In this document: positions 1-10,725 of the stretch, piece after piece | Layout of the letters: the number at the start of each line of letters is the position of its first letter | Position numbering within the stretch: the first letter of the stretch is position 1 | Origin: Phymatolithon calcareum | Lineage: Eukaryota; Rhodophyta; Florideophyceae; Hapalidiales | Length of the DNA: 64,000 nt | Direction of reading: 5' to 3' | Assembly (NCBI GenBank): GCA_977006965.1 | Contig: OZ345372.1 | Location: forward strand, 248,001 to 312,000 | Program-made: the position numbers and the translations under genes | Notes under the pieces: model-generated | Databases searched by the model: none | Told to the model about the DNA's origin: nothing | Seen by the model: the letters and a program-made list of their open reading frames with translations, nothing else

Positions 1-484
1 GTCACTTTAGCCTCCCGATTCTTACGAGATTGGGATTGTCTCCCAGGAGTGCAGTGGCTTTTGTCGAGCTGGCTTTACAGAAGCCGCGCGCCATCGGTCT
101 TATTTTCTCTCTGTTTTCGACCACAACGAATCCCTGGCTGATTGACTTCGCAACGTTCTCGAGGAGTGCAAATTCCTTCTATTTCTCCACGGCGATCACG
201 TATGTAGTAGTAGAACTAAACCATGTTGATGGCTGCTCCAAAGAGACCCTAAAGCACATCACTTGATAAAGGATGGACCGGGTATTGTATCGAAAAACAA
301 ATCAGATGCAACATCTTGACTTATCATACAGTGCAGTTCGTGATGATATCAATTATTGTAGCCACACAGAGATGGCTTTGCGTCGGGGATGAAAAGTGGG
401 CCCGCCCTTCATCGCTCAACATGTGCTCTTTCATCATTTCCTCTTTGTTTTTCGTAACCCGAGCCACCCTTATCGAACTCTAGA
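1..484. other. Upstream of sirtuin, no assigned gene
   Basis: No recognisable gene. The minus strand has a mostly open stretch over about 1-180 (reading ...ENVAKSISQGFVVVENREK...) that looks more protein-like than random sequence. It runs off the window edge and contains an in-frame stop, so it could be the end of a decayed element. The 3' part of this stretch must hold the sirtuin promoter; no clear TATA box was seen. Confidence 0.3.
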
Positions 485-1369
485 ATGGCACAACGAGCGC
501 TAATGCCACTTCTTCCAGTTGGAGCTGAGACGGCAACAACATCACAGATCGAATCGATCTGCGCGGTACTTTCGCGCGGAACTGTCACCGTTTTGTCTGG
601 CGCGGGAATGAGCACGGAGTCTGGACTGCGAGATTACCGCTCGCCTGGGCGAGTAATGACGCGGACACCGATGTCTGCATCGGAATTCGCGAACAGCGCA
701 GCGGCGCGACGGCGATACTGGGCGCGGTCCTACGCAGGACACCAGATGTTGGCAGCGGCGTCACCGAACCGTGCACACCGGGCGTTAGCATCTTTGCACA
801 CGGAGTATGTGGAGAAATTCCCGGCACATGTGACGCAGAATGTCGATGGACTTCTGCAGCGTGCGGGGGCGCGGCCATGCACGCTGGTCGAGTTGCACGG
901 GTCTGTACGCGTGGTGCGATGCGGTGGTTGCGGGGGAAGCGAGGGTCGAGATCGCTTTCAAGAGCGACTGGGCGCCGCAAACGGGGCTTTTGCGAATGCC
1001 GTGCCGCGCCCGGATGGCGACGCCGAGGTACCGGCTGAGGTTGTGGAACGGTTTATGGTACCCTTGTGTCCAAAGTGTGGGGCTGATGAACTGGAACCCG
1101 CGGTAGTATTTCACGGCGGGACGGTACCGAAAGAGGTTACTGCGGCCGCGAGACGAGCAGTTGATGAGGCAGATGTTGTGTGGGTGATTGGAAGTACGCT
1201 TACAACATATAGTGCGTTTTCGTTGGTGAGGCGGGCGAAGGAGAAGGGAGCGATGGCTGTAGCTGTGAATTTTGGGCCAACTCGAGCGGATGACCTTTTT
1301 GATTTCAAGTACGAGACTTCGGTTGGAGATACCGTCGAACGAGTGGCACATGAGATGCTTGATATATGA
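485..1369 (+). CDS. Sirtuin-type NAD-dependent deacylase, class II (SIRT4-like)
   Basis: This 294-residue protein carries the sirtuin fold signatures in order. The NAD-binding GAGMS with S-G-L-R-D-Y-R is at residues 39-52. It is followed by HVTQNVDGL, which holds the catalytic-site Gln-Asn-Val-Asp, and by ELHG with the catalytic His. Two zinc Cys pairs follow (CGGC and CPKC), then a GSTLTTYSAF segment corresponding to the family GTSL motif, and AVNFG near the C-terminus. Sirtuins remove acyl or ADP-ribosyl-type modifications from lysines with NAD. The long insert between zinc pairs and the VVFHGG segment resemble class II (SIRT4) members, which are often mitochondrial, but no transit peptide is convincing here. 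The first ATG after an upstream stop is used. The gene is intronless and complete, and stands alone beside retroelement debris. Family call is firm; the subclass is an inference. Confidence 0.9.
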   Translation: MAQRALMPLLPVGAETATTSQIESICAVLSRGTVTVLSGAGMSTESGLRDYRSPGRVMTRTPMSASEFANSAAARRRYWARSYAGHQMLAAASPNRAHRALASLHTEYVEKFPAHVTQNVDGLLQRAGARPCTLVELHGSVRVVRCGGCGGSEGRDRFQERLGAANGAFANAVPRPDGDAEVPAEVVERFMVPLCPKCGADELEPAVVFHGGTVPKEVTAAARRAVDEADVVWVIGSTLTTYSAFSLVRRAKEKGAMAVAVNFGPTRADDLFDFKYETSVGDTVERVAHEMLDI

Positions 1370-1680
1370 ACTGCTTTCCTTATGGCGGATTCTTGAAGTT
1401 GCTCTTAAGCAGCTTAACACTCCGCCTGCTGCTGTAGTTTAACTGCCACTATCTACTTGTGCACCTGCTTTTAAGAAGATACTCCGTATTTTGAACTCGC
1501 TTGCCTACTCCAGTCAATCGGTTGTCAAAAATTCTCCTCAGACTCATTTCCCGGGGCATTGCTGAAGACCACGACAATTTCTTTCTTTCTTTAATGCAGA
1601 ATGCGTTAATTAACGCCAGAACTAACCCTAGAGTAAGTACCCATTGTTCAAATATTGGAGTATCTCTACGGGTCTCTCCT

Positions 1681-1830
1681 TGCACAGAGCTTCTACCGTT
1701 TTGTCTCGCACTTTTCCGATGAATTGTCGTTGAGAGGCAGCCATCCCAGAACAGTGTAGGATGAGGTGCTCCACTGTCTCCTTAACGCCATACGGACACA
1801 TCTTGCATTCTGGGTCGTAGAGAAGCGGTT
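1681..1830 (-). pseudogene. Non-LTR retrotransposon 3' end remnant (zf-RVT zinc knuckle)
   Basis: On the minus strand this reads DPECKMCPYGVKETVEHLIL followed by HCSGM, a C-x2-C-x7-H-x4-C arrangement typical of the zinc knuckle that closes the ORF2 protein of many LINEs. Frameshifts and stops immediately upstream (toward higher coordinates) show it is a decayed fragment. It is not the same family as the LINE at 4.1-8.6 kb, whose C-terminus lacks this knuckle. Confidence 0.6.
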
Positions 1831-3397
1831 CATCCTCGCTGTGTCAATGGTGAAAGCTTGCCACAATAGGGCTGCAGTTCACTACAGTATGAGCTGGTAT
1901 AGTACCACCTCTGCACGTCTCTGCGAGATGTGCAGATCTTTTGGAAGCGTAGGATACTCTCCCGCTAGGCATCAAAAGTTACAAGTCTCATATCCATCTG
2001 AGGTTGAAAATTGCCATGGGCTCAAGGGTCAAGAAGGTCATTGATGAAGTCGAACGCACCCTCTTCAGCCTACTACTTGACCCAATAGGATATAAAAATC
2101 TGACATACAGCCCTGATTACTTTGCAGAACAGCGTCAGCAAAAGAAAGAGCTCAGGCGAAGATAGAATTCATTTTAAGCCAAGCTGGAGAAGAAAGAGAT
2201 AATGAGGAAGAGCACTGGATCAGCAAGGGCATTGCGGCTATTCTGAGCCGATTCTTCTTCTATGAGGCCATAGTTTATCTCCAAGGCCAAGTGCACACAA
2301 GTGGACAGAGATTTATTCCTCGTAAGAGAGATGGCGAAGCTCTACAGTCTCAGTGAAGGAGAAACATTTCGTGTCCCAGTGATCTTGTCGTCTCATTAGA
2401 CAAAGCACTCCTCTTGGTGGTGAAATATTCATTTGCCAGATATCCTCTCTGGGCACTGGACGAAATGCTGAAGACCAATATGGAAACGCTAAAGGAATAT
2501 AAAGGTATGTCATTCTAGCTTCTGGGCCATCCAACTAAAATTGTTATTATGGTTGCTCTGACTCTGGTTACACTTCCTTGCCCCAGATGGTGAGGCTGGA
2601 ACTATCAGCTATGCTTGAAACATGCCCAGAAATTGTGGCAGTCAAAGTGTGCGTAGTAAATCTTGCACGCGGCGCAATATATTGGAAGGAGGACAGAATG
2701 CGTATGTGCTTGTGTCCAGCATAGACGCGTAATTGCCTACAAATGCTACGCCATTGAGTAGCGTTCGAGAAGTCAAAACACAATGAAGAATAATGCAAAG
2801 CACAATTTTGGTTCCAAAATAGCGATACTCTCCCTTGTTTGGTGCTGAACGACCAGCAGCTTGGTCGGGGAGCAAATCGGAGGACTTCAGGCTAGCCACT
2901 TTTCATCGACAATGCTCACTAAATTTTTCGTCATAACACGACGAAAATGTGCGCGTTTTCGAGTAATGACCCACAACGCAGCTTTGACGTTGGCGTTTTG
3001 GAGTACAATAATTGAAAGTCTTTCACTGTGCTCGGGAAAGTATGGAAGCGCAGCAAAGCCAAAATTTGTGGATGGGTAAATTTTGGAGGACAAACGGAGC
3101 GAGCCAACCGGCATGCAGCACCTTCTTTGCTGTTGCAGTGGCCTCTTGTCGACCGCCTGACTCCGAAAGTGAAAACAAAGCCTGCAAAGATATGTAACGC
3201 GAAGCTCGATCACAAATCTAGAACGTCTAATCTCAATCTGGCTGCCCATGTTCGCGTAAAAGCATGCAGTACTCAGGAACACAGTCTGGTTGCTCAGTGT
3301 TCCGTATCACCTCCATTGTGCGCCGTAGCAACTGCGTGTTGTGCATATAGGTTCAAGAAAAACGTTTCGAGGCCGATTGGCGGCGCAGTTGCGAGAT
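1831..3397. other. Unassigned sequence, probably transposon debris
   Basis: Only short open frames in all six frames with no motif I recognise. The left edge probably contains more of the decayed LINE just described. Base composition is like the neighbouring transposon-derived DNA. Confidence 0.3.
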
Positions 3398-3577
3398 TCT
3401 CCTGGTCAGTTCACACTCTCTTGTCAAATACTCAAATTCTGTGGCGCATGCAAAACAAAGAAAAGAACACACATGTGTTCTGAGTGTAGGGACATCCATG
3501 GCAAGAATATTCGGAGCATAACTTCTACTGGTAAGGATTGCTCCAGCATCCATTCGCGGGAGGCACATGGTGCTTGA
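3398..3577 (+). pseudogene. Possible transposase C-terminal zinc-binding fragment
   Basis: The frame beginning at 3341 contains FCGACKTKKRTHMCSEC, a C-x2-C-x7-C-x2-C cluster, followed by further His and Cys residues (SIHSREAHGA). This resembles the Cys-rich tail of piggyBac-like (DDE_Tnp_1_7) transposases, but no catalytic domain is visible upstream and the spacing is imperfect. It may equally be a chance or unrelated zinc-binding fragment. Confidence 0.28.
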
Positions 3578-4139
3578 AAATCTATTAAAAATTCAAACTC
3601 AATAGCGTAGAAAGAAGGACTGAATTGAGTGGTCTTTCCGATGTCACGGACATTACAGTTAGATTGCCGTCCTTCCGTTCCACTGCGAGAGTCTCGACCG
3701 GCGCAAGAGAAGACGACTTCGCTCTACGTAGTGAAACTTTGGGTCCGAAACTCGTCTCTCTTACGGCTTTGCTGAGGTTGTTAACTAGATTGCAAAAACA
3801 CGACAACGCGGCATGCGTTGCCCCAAATTTGCCAGAAATAGTATTTAAATCCCCTCGATAGGGGCAGAAGCAGAAACCTTGTCATGGAAGAACCCTGGAT
3901 ATGCACTTGTTCTACGTAGGAACAATATCTGTAATACAGTTGTGGCCTCACTCGGATGTCATGAAAGCGGTAAAACTACTGTCCGGTAGTGCAGCTCTAT
4001 AAATTCAAAGTCAGTGCTTTGTCATGATGAGGCTGAAGCAGTGGACGTGCGTAGAAACAACCTTAGCGATGTGTCACACTTTGCCATGCCCACCTACTAA
4101 ATTCGCAGAGGAATATTCGCAGGCAATGGGGTTATATGT
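3578..4139. other. No assigned feature
   Basis: Short, unremarkable open frames on both strands. Nothing recognised between the preceding fragment and the 3' end of the LINE. Confidence 0.3.
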
Positions 4140-4150
4140 TGATTTATTTT

Positions 4151-4191
4151 AGAAGCTCCCAAACCTCAATTTGATTCACAGGGCAGCTTCT
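4151..4191 (-). repeat. Conserved 3'-UTR hairpin of the LINE
   Basis: In the element's sense orientation an AGAAGCT arm with GCCC pairs with GGG and AGCTTCT around a loop of about 20 bases, followed by an AAAATAAAT-like tail. The same structure with different stem bases occurs at 15084-15124 and 26703-26745, which suggests that the RNA fold is what is conserved, perhaps as the recognition site for the element's own reverse transcriptase. Confidence 0.65.
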
Positions 4192-4217
4192 CGATATCTT
4201 CCACATTCATCTCTCTA

Positions 4218-7200
4218 CTAGCCTCCTAATATCTCCTTAATCCGAGTTTCTCTCCCTGTGAGGGCTCGAGTGAGTCGTTCGCATTCGTATTCTGTTTCTT
4301 GGTCCATCTTCATGCACCGTAGTGTGCGTTGGAGCACAACGAGCTCAACCACAGCACCAGACCCAAAGTACTTCGCTAAAACTGATTTTCTCCACAAAGG
4401 AGCTCTGTTGAAAAGAAATCTCAGGCATCTCAACCGCGCCGTTCTGTCCCTTATACGTAACACTCCTGGTAGTTCATTCGGCTTGTCGACCGGGATTTTA
4501 ACTGTCCGTCCCTCTTCTTCCAACGTCCATATTTTTGCTGCTTCCCGTATGCGTCCTCTTTTTGATACCTTACCTTCTTCTGCTTGTTTTAGAGCTTCTT
4601 TGAGGTGCTTCTCTTCTCTAAGATGTCCAATATCCTTTGACACATCTTCCAGGTCTTCTTCTCTTCCTTGGTATTCTTCTGCGAGCTCAAGGTACTTCTT
4701 CCGTCTTACCAGGCTTAATGCGAACCTTTCAGCCTGGTGCGCTCTCCTCATCTGTGGGCTGGCGAGTCGGCAGAGCACTCGCATCCGCTCCCTTCGATGT
4801 TCGGCATATTTTCCGAAAACATACCTGAAGAAAAGACCTTCTGCTGCTTCGATTGCCGATAACAGACGTTTGGTGATCGGGGTCAGATGAATGGCATACT
4901 CCCATTTGGGGAGAATCAATGATTTAAAAATCCTGATGCAAGTGGCTGGCTGGAATCCTCTGACGTTCACGCCTATTTGGCGGAGTTTGCGTATACATCC
5001 CACCGCCTTTCGAACTCTTGCAATTGCTGTATCGTCCGTGACTCCGTTGTTGTTCATACTGATCCCCAGGTATAACAGTCTCCAGGCCTGGTGCAGCTCT
5101 TTTCCTGCAAGGAAAAATTTCTTCTTTGGGAGGCCTTTGTACTTAAGCACCTCACTCTTTCCCGGCTTTGTGTTCCATTTCATGGAGTTCTCGCTTGCCC
5201 ACTTCGTGGCTATGTCCAATAGTTTTTGCAACCCTTTGGCATTTTTAGCCTGAAGAAGAACATCATCCGCAAATATTTGCGCTGGATGTTCAGACACGGT
5301 TCTTGGTACTTGGGCGGCGGCTTCGGCGAACGTATCCATGAATATATTGTATAGGCATGGAATGAGGGGGGACCCTTGGGGAACACCTCGGTCGATAATG
5401 TACCACGTTTTTGTTTCGTCTCCTGCCGACGTGATCCACGACGGTTTCAACAGGTAAGATACCATCCTTGTGATGTATGCCGGTAGCTTGCTCTTCAGTC
5501 GTTCAAGGAGGATATCCCTGGGGACGCTGTCATAAGCTGCAGATAAGTCGAGCACAGCAACGTACGGGTGGCCATTTTGTACAGTACTTTTTGCGCGAAG
5601 TATCGCCAGATACGTGCTCTTGTCCCTCCGAAAACCGAGTTGTGCCCTGTTGAAGCGGTAGTGAACCCTTATGTATGAGTCCAGGGCAGAGTCGATAATC
5701 TTCCTGACCTGACTCAGGAGAGATATTGGCCTATAGTTTGCCGCAATGTGCGCTGGACCTTTCTTGTAGAGGGGAATAAGTGTTGCTTGTCGCCATTGTT
5801 TTGGAAGGCACATCAGTCGCCCACATGCCTCCCACAAAGCCAATATAATGCTGAAAGAGACCTCCTTGTTTGCGTGCAGCATCTCAACGGCTATCCGGTC
5901 TGGGCCAACTGCTTTCCCTCTTGCCGCCCTATTGAATGCTCTTCGAAGATGTCTTCTCATTGCTCTGTTAACTGTGAACCTCTCAAGATTCACGTTCCAG
6001 TCCTTCTCGACTTTGCACACACTCGAGATGTACGCGGAAAACTTGCTCGGGTGCACTGGGGCTCCTAAAGCCCGGTTCTTACCAGTTCTTCGCTCTTTGG
6101 TTTTCATGACCTTGCTCGCGACGTTTGCAGCCTTGCTGGGGCCCATCTTCTCGATTCCCTCTAGAAATGACTCAAATTGATCCTCCTTCGATTTCCGTAC
6201 CTTTTTCTTGATCAACGCTTTGACATTTTTAAGCTCTACCCCGTCAGCTTGTAGACCCGTCCTTTTAACCCTTTTGTATAGCCGTGTTCGTTTCTTGGCT
6301 AATTGATCGAGCTCTCTATTCCAGAAAGTCTTGTATCGTCCCGACCTGGGCTTGTTGGATGTCCAGGGCTTTGCTAGCTTAGCACAGAGAACATCGTACC
6401 ATGCATTGAGTTCGTCTTCCTTGTTACAAGCGCGCAGTCGTTCTATCATATCTGGGGCCCATGTTGATATTTCCGAACTGGCTTTCGCCGCTCGTTCTGG
6501 ACACTTCCTTGCTGCTCTAGATACAAACTTTTCTCTCTGCTCCGCAACGATTTTGTGGTTCAGGAAACGCATTCGTACCGGTAAGTGCTCGGTATTTCCT
6601 TCCCACAATCCATTTTGAACATGTGGGAGCTCCGATTCCGCTGCCTTCGTCAGGAAGATGTCGATATTACTCCTCCCTTGTTTTGTCACGAATGTTGGGC
6701 TACTCGCTGTCCTTATTCTCCAATTGTACTTAGCTGCCCAGGACACAATTTTGGTCCCCCTCCAGTTGCTCTTGTGGTCCCAAAGTCTATGTCTAGCATT
6801 CAGATCTCCCATAATGACAGCTTTTCCACGGCAGTATTTGTGTAGACAGGTTAGGCATTTCTCGTACTCTTCTTGTCTTGCTAGTGGTGAGATGTACACC
6901 ACAGCCATGGTAACGTTAGCCACATTTTCCACAACAGCTTGGTACGCCTTCGTCGCTGTCTTGAAGAGGACTCTTGTTGGTGTTCCTGGTCTGGTTATGA
7001 GTGCCACTCCTCCACGAGGTTTCTCTCTGCCTTCCTGGGGTCTCGTTGCACAAATCTGGTCGTAATTGACCCTTATTGCAATGTCTTCTCTCTGGAACGT
7101 CTCTGTGAGCCCCAAAACTTGGATATTGTTCTGTTCCATTAGTTTCTCGACCATCACTGGAGTTTCCGATGATCCACCCACATTAAAGGTACACAATTCG

Positions 7201-7220
7201 ATGCGATTACCGAAGATCAT
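4218..7220 (-). CDS. LINE ORF2: AP-type endonuclease and reverse transcriptase
   Basis: This 1000-residue polyprotein has an N-terminal exonuclease-endonuclease-phosphatase domain (residues about 5-220). It shows an LGLTET segment (metal-binding Glu), GDLNA at 138-142, NIDIFL and EHLPV. The reverse transcriptase spans about 435-725. Its motifs are KAVGPDRI, ANYRPISLLS, QLGFRRDKST, VLDLSAAYDSVP (catalytic Asp), VPQGSPL, the active-site FADD at 650-653, and YLGIS. The C-terminal part is basic and helical and ends RALTGRETRIKEIL; no RNase H domain or zinc knuckle is present. All key catalytic residues seen are intact, so the enzyme could be active if expressed. The start ATG overlaps the stop of the preceding ORF in an ATGA, which suggests coupled translation. 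Confidence 0.93.
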   Translation of the reverse strand: MIFGNRIELCTFNVGGSSETPVMVEKLMEQNNIQVLGLTETFQREDIAIRVNYDQICATRPQEGREKPRGGVALITRPGTPTRVLFKTATKAYQAVVENVANVTMAVVYISPLARQEEYEKCLTCLHKYCRGKAVIMGDLNARHRLWDHKSNWRGTKIVSWAAKYNWRIRTASSPTFVTKQGRSNIDIFLTKAAESELPHVQNGLWEGNTEHLPVRMRFLNHKIVAEQREKFVSRAARKCPERAAKASSEISTWAPDMIERLRACNKEDELNAWYDVLCAKLAKPWTSNKPRSGRYKTFWNRELDQLAKKRTRLYKRVKRTGLQADGVELKNVKALIKKKVRKSKEDQFESFLEGIEKMGPSKAANVASKVMKTKERRTGKNRALGAPVHPSKFSAYISSVCKVEKDWNVNLERFTVNRAMRRHLRRAFNRAARGKAVGPDRIAVEMLHANKEVSFSIILALWEACGRLMCLPKQWRQATLIPLYKKGPAHIAANYRPISLLSQVRKIIDSALDSYIRVHYRFNRAQLGFRRDKSTYLAILRAKSTVQNGHPYVAVLDLSAAYDSVPRDILLERLKSKLPAYITRMVSYLLKPSWITSAGDETKTWYIIDRGVPQGSPLIPCLYNIFMDTFAEAAAQVPRTVSEHPAQIFADDVLLQAKNAKGLQKLLDIATKWASENSMKWNTKPGKSEVLKYKGLPKKKFFLAGKELHQAWRLLYLGISMNNNGVTDDTAIARVRKAVGCIRKLRQIGVNVRGFQPATCIRIFKSLILPKWEYAIHLTPITKRLLSAIEAAEGLFFRYVFGKYAEHRRERMRVLCRLASPQMRRAHQAERFALSLVRRKKYLELAEEYQGREEDLEDVSKDIGHLREEKHLKEALKQAEEGKVSKRGRIREAAKIWTLEEEGRTVKIPVDKPNELPGVLRIRDRTARLRCLRFLFNRAPLWRKSVLAKYFGSGAVVELVVLQRTLRCMKMDQETEYECERLTRALTGRETRIKEILGG

Positions 7221-7621
7221 TGATCGATTTTTTCTTCAGCTTCCAAGTGCGATGCTGGTGTGGATTTTTCTCCATTTTCCAAGCGATTTTCTTCGACTTG
7301 GCTAGGTTCTTGCGTCTCCTCGTCCGTTGTTTGGTTGTTCTCCTCTTCTCTGGGTCGCTGTGTCGTCTCTACGGCTTCCGGACTTGCGCGATCTTTGCCT
7401 TGCATTGTCCCCTGTTCAGCAGCTTCTCCGCGATTGCTGTGTTGTGTCGACGACTCATTCGTGTGTTCTTCAGGGTTCGTGCTAAACTGGGCGCTCGAAT
7501 TGCGGGCTGATATGCTCTGCATACTTTGATTGTACATTGGTCCATTCTGGGCGGCTGGCAAAATGTCGCTGAATTGCGGATTTGCTAGCTGATCATCTGC
7601 GGCATGTCCGTACTGGGACAT
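7217..7621 (-). CDS. LINE ORF1 C-terminal portion or small middle ORF
   Basis: A 134-residue, very hydrophilic frame rich in Gln, Asn, Glu, Ser and Thr with no recognised domain. It overlaps the end of the ORF1 frame by 37 bases in another phase, so it is either a separate protein translated by reinitiation or the natural C-terminus of ORF1 displaced by a frameshift. Its stop codon TGA shares bases with the ORF2 start (ATGA at 7220-7217). Confidence 0.6.
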   Translation of the reverse strand: MSQYGHAADDQLANPQFSDILPAAQNGPMYNQSMQSISARNSSAQFSTNPEEHTNESSTQHSNRGEAAEQGTMQGKDRASPEAVETTQRPREEENNQTTDEETQEPSQVEENRLENGEKSTPASHLEAEEKIDQ

Positions 7622-8484
7622 GACATGACATTATTCATATCGGCCTCCTCGAAGAACTTGATATCGTCTTCTGCCTTCCTTTGGTTGGTTCTGTACCATT
7701 GCCTCGTGTGGTAGTCGGCCGTCAAACCAGTACAGCGTTTCATGCGCTTCCTTAGCACCCATAAGTTCCTTAACGCCCGCTCTTTTTCAGTAAGGCTTTT
7801 CGACCTGGACACAGAGTCATCGAAGATATTGTAGTTTCGATCTTGCCGAGGACCTGCTGCTTTCATAGTAGCGATAGTTCTGTCCACAAATGACTCGCCA
7901 GATAGGATTTCGAGGCTGAATCTGCCAATAAAAGAAAGACCTAGAATTGCTCCTCTCGGCAGTACTTTCATGAGCTTGTGGTATAGCTCCACCTCATCCA
8001 TCTTCTCGAGGCCTGCGAAGTACAGGGGAATAATTCTGGAGCGATCCCGCGTTGTTGTGTGTGCACGAAGCACGGTTCTGAGGTTTTCAATAGCATTGCG
8101 ACTGTACTGGGGCAAATTCTCAGGTGAAGGACAGAAACGCGCTGTTGCTGCTGCATAGGACTGGAATCGGCCCACGGGTGGCACTGGTGTTGCATCATCA
8201 GCGTCATTACTCAGTCTGTGTGTTTGGTATGGTCGTTCAGGCCTCACATCGCGGCGATTTTCGTCGTGTGTGATGATGTTGTTCCTCCTTGCGGTCTGTT
8301 CGACTTCTGTCCTCCCTTCTGGACGACGGAATGTCTGGTCGACGAGTACGGGCTCATCTGTTCTAACATCCTGGTCCTATCTGGCATCCCTTGCTCGCTC
8401 TGACTCGTTAGTTCTCCTCATTGTACGTACTTGTGCTTCAACAACCGTCACTCTCTCGCATATTTCAGTGAGAGTAGCCATCAT
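7585..8484 (-). pseudogene. LINE ORF1 protein, interrupted by one nonsense codon
   Basis: The frame can be read from an ATG at 8484. It opens with a predicted coiled-coil (IGQKIDAMMATLTEICERV), then meets an in-frame TAG at 8377-8379, and continues open to 7585. The downstream part has a segment around IIPLYFAGLEKMDEVELYHK and LGLSFIGRFSLEIL that could be an RRM-like fold, as in many LINE ORF1 RNA chaperones, followed by a basic helix (LRNLWVLRKRMKRC). ORF1 proteins coat the element RNA and trimerise through the coiled coil. The stop splits the coiled coil from the putative RNA-binding part, so this copy probably cannot form a normal particle by itself. Family role is inferred from position rather than from clear homology. 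Confidence 0.55.
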
Positions 8485-8640
8485 TGCATCAATTTTCTGG
8501 CCTATGTTGCCAGGAATTGCGGCCGTTGCCGATACCGGGCTTGAGACACTATGGCGCTATTCGCAGGCAATAGTCGCCTCGAGAAACAATGGTCAGGGCG
8601 CCTCACTCCACCGTTGGGTTTCACGGCCCTGAATCGTACG

Positions 8641-10725
8641 CTACCACCAGGTAGATTAAAAACCTGAGACTGAGGTCGACGTTGACCTCAGAGCACTCAA
8701 CATGGACAAAAAAGTATCCGCTAGCAGGTCAAGATTCGCCGAATGTTAATAAAACTAACTCGAAACCTGCAACTGTGTTGCAGACATGACAAGTGGCATA
8801 CCGAACATCAGCTTGCTTAGCTAACGCTTGTTAGGGCAAAAAAAGTATAAGATCATTGATATCTCGCGAAGGGACTCCATAGCAAACGGCTACTCTGACG
8901 CTGGGGAAGAACAATGACTGGCCACGGTCGGATAAAAACGATAGGCAGAGACAAGGTTCTTCGCCAACACGTATACAAGAATCGTATCATAATCACAATG
9001 GAATGTGTGTCCATCATTGAGAGTACAATGGTGACTGTACTCAGCCCCAGTCCACCATCCCTTAGGGTCCAAAAAAAGTCCACGCGTGCAGTAGGCAGGC
9101 GTTCATCGTCAGCCTCTTGTCGTAACATAGAGTGGGTAGCAGCGGAGGGCAGTCGGCATGTCTGACTCAAAAAGCACACCTGCTCACGCGCCACACGATG
9201 CGTGAGTTGATGTGACCAGCGTTGTGTAGACGGTGGTGTCGTGATCAAAGTTGGCAGGAAGCGATGAACTTTTAGTTGTGTTGATCTTCCCTTCTCTCTT
9301 GGAGAGGGCTTGAATTGCTTAAGTAGCCTATCTACAGATAGTACGTCAGTTGAGGTGCACCTGTAGGTCAAAAAATTAGACTGGTGTCAGTATGTGCGCT
9401 TGATGACTAAATATTGAACAGCAAGTGAACACACAATGAACAGTTAGTGGTCGTTACTTTGTTGCACTTGACTCGTTTTTGAAAGTGGACGTCTTCGTCC
9501 TTTCCTAGTACTCCTTGAAAAGGTCCATGCCATTTTTATATTGGCTCGCGGCAAGCAAATGGCTTCGCGCTCCGGGTCTTCTTTAAATTGCACGAGGTAT
9601 TGTAGTTATCGCTTTTAGTGCATCTTGTAACCTCTTTTTCTTTCGTCCCGTCGGCGTCAACAACAATAGAATGTAGACCGGAATTGCAAGCAGATCGGTC
9701 GTATCGCTTGAGTTTAGAAACGTGGATAACATCGTGTGCACGTTACATCGACGCGGGAACCTCAATCGATAGTGATCTTAACATTGTTCCAGTTGAGGCG
9801 TGCAGGATGCACAGAAAACAGTCTGAATTTACGCAATCCATGTCCACACGTCAGAGGAGAAGAACGAAAAGCAGAGCGAAAGGAATTTGAATGTGTACTC
9901 ATTGGAGACCAAAGGCTAAAAAACGTACTACACTTGAGAATTTGGGGGCTATGCAGCTCCGAGACCATGATCCAGGTAATGCATCATCTTGTCCTCACGC
10001 CTCTGGCCTTAGCTATCAGAATTCGGTACTTACCGATACAAAACTTGCCATGGGACCTCGCAACCGTCTCTTCGGCACACGTTTCGCATCTTGCCTATTC
10101 TACAGGTGCAGGTCGCGGACCCGTGATGACTGTTTACGTAACCGACCTTGACGCATACGCAGCGCTTCATGTTGTAATGGATAGGATGCAAGCGGATATT
10201 ATCGGTGCAAATGCAAAATATTGTCCCCTGTAATATATTTTGTACCCTCGTGAGGCATCCTTGTTTTCTAACACATCTGCAGTCTTGGCAAATTGATGTC
10301 GTTTAAACGTTGCTCCATAAAAAGGGTACAATTGTCTCTGCATTGCTGAGGAAACAAGGTGGTGACTGCTGGGCTTCGCATAGCCGGTATGTCAGTCTTG
10401 TCCGGTACAGCAAAGTATGACTGAGGTGAAGTGAGGTATTCTATTTCCAAGCCCTCAGCACTATGTAGCGCCTCGATGCTGGCTGAAAAGAAATGGCTGT
10501 TTTACTTCATGATCGATGCCCTCTTCGGTGACGGGAGAAAACAGCCGATAAACTAGGCAAATATTAGATTTTCCTGTTCTGTAATGCCGCTCGCGGGCGA
10601 AGCAGAATCTCTTCGGTTGCTGCGAAGGGACGCTTCCCAAAAGGGAAACGCAGGAAGCTGAGAATGCATTAGGGAAGCTATAAGTTTCTCCACTAAGCTT
10701 CGCGTTGCGGCATGGAAAAGTCCCC
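8641..10725. other. Unassigned sequence with scattered open frames
   Basis: Frames of 60-170 codons exist on both strands (for example minus 8853-9371 and plus 9736-10233) but none has a motif I recognise, and overlapping frames on the opposite strand are equally long. The plus frame ending at 10233 has a protein-like tail (MTVYVTDLDAYAALHVVMDR), so a decayed gene is possible. I assign nothing firmly. Confidence 0.3.

Larger units (their letters stand above)
4140..8640 (-). mobile_element. APE-type non-LTR retrotransposon (LINE), nearly full length
   Basis: Read on the minus strand, the element has a short 5' region, a broken ORF1 (about 8484-7585), a Gln/Glu-rich middle ORF (7621-7217), ORF2 with endonuclease and reverse transcriptase (7220-4218), and a short 3' UTR with a conserved hairpin ending in an A/T-rich tail near 4140. 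It copies itself by nicking target DNA and priming reverse transcription there. ORF2 is open over 1000 codons, so the insertion is fairly young, but ORF1 has a stop codon. The 5' limit is uncertain: a small palindrome at 8670-8691 (CTGAGGTC, loop, GACCTCAG) may belong to the 5' UTR. No target-site duplication was identified. Confidence 0.85.

Noticed and set aside
4258-6180. Plus-strand frames of 106-210 codons
   Set aside because: Antisense shadows of LINE ORF2, whose catalytic motifs are on the minus strand.
8853-9371. Minus-strand 172-codon frame as a possible gene
   Set aside because: Another minus frame overlaps it in a different phase with equally plausible text (TGAEYSHHCTLNDGHTFHC) and neither has a recognisable domain; left unassigned.
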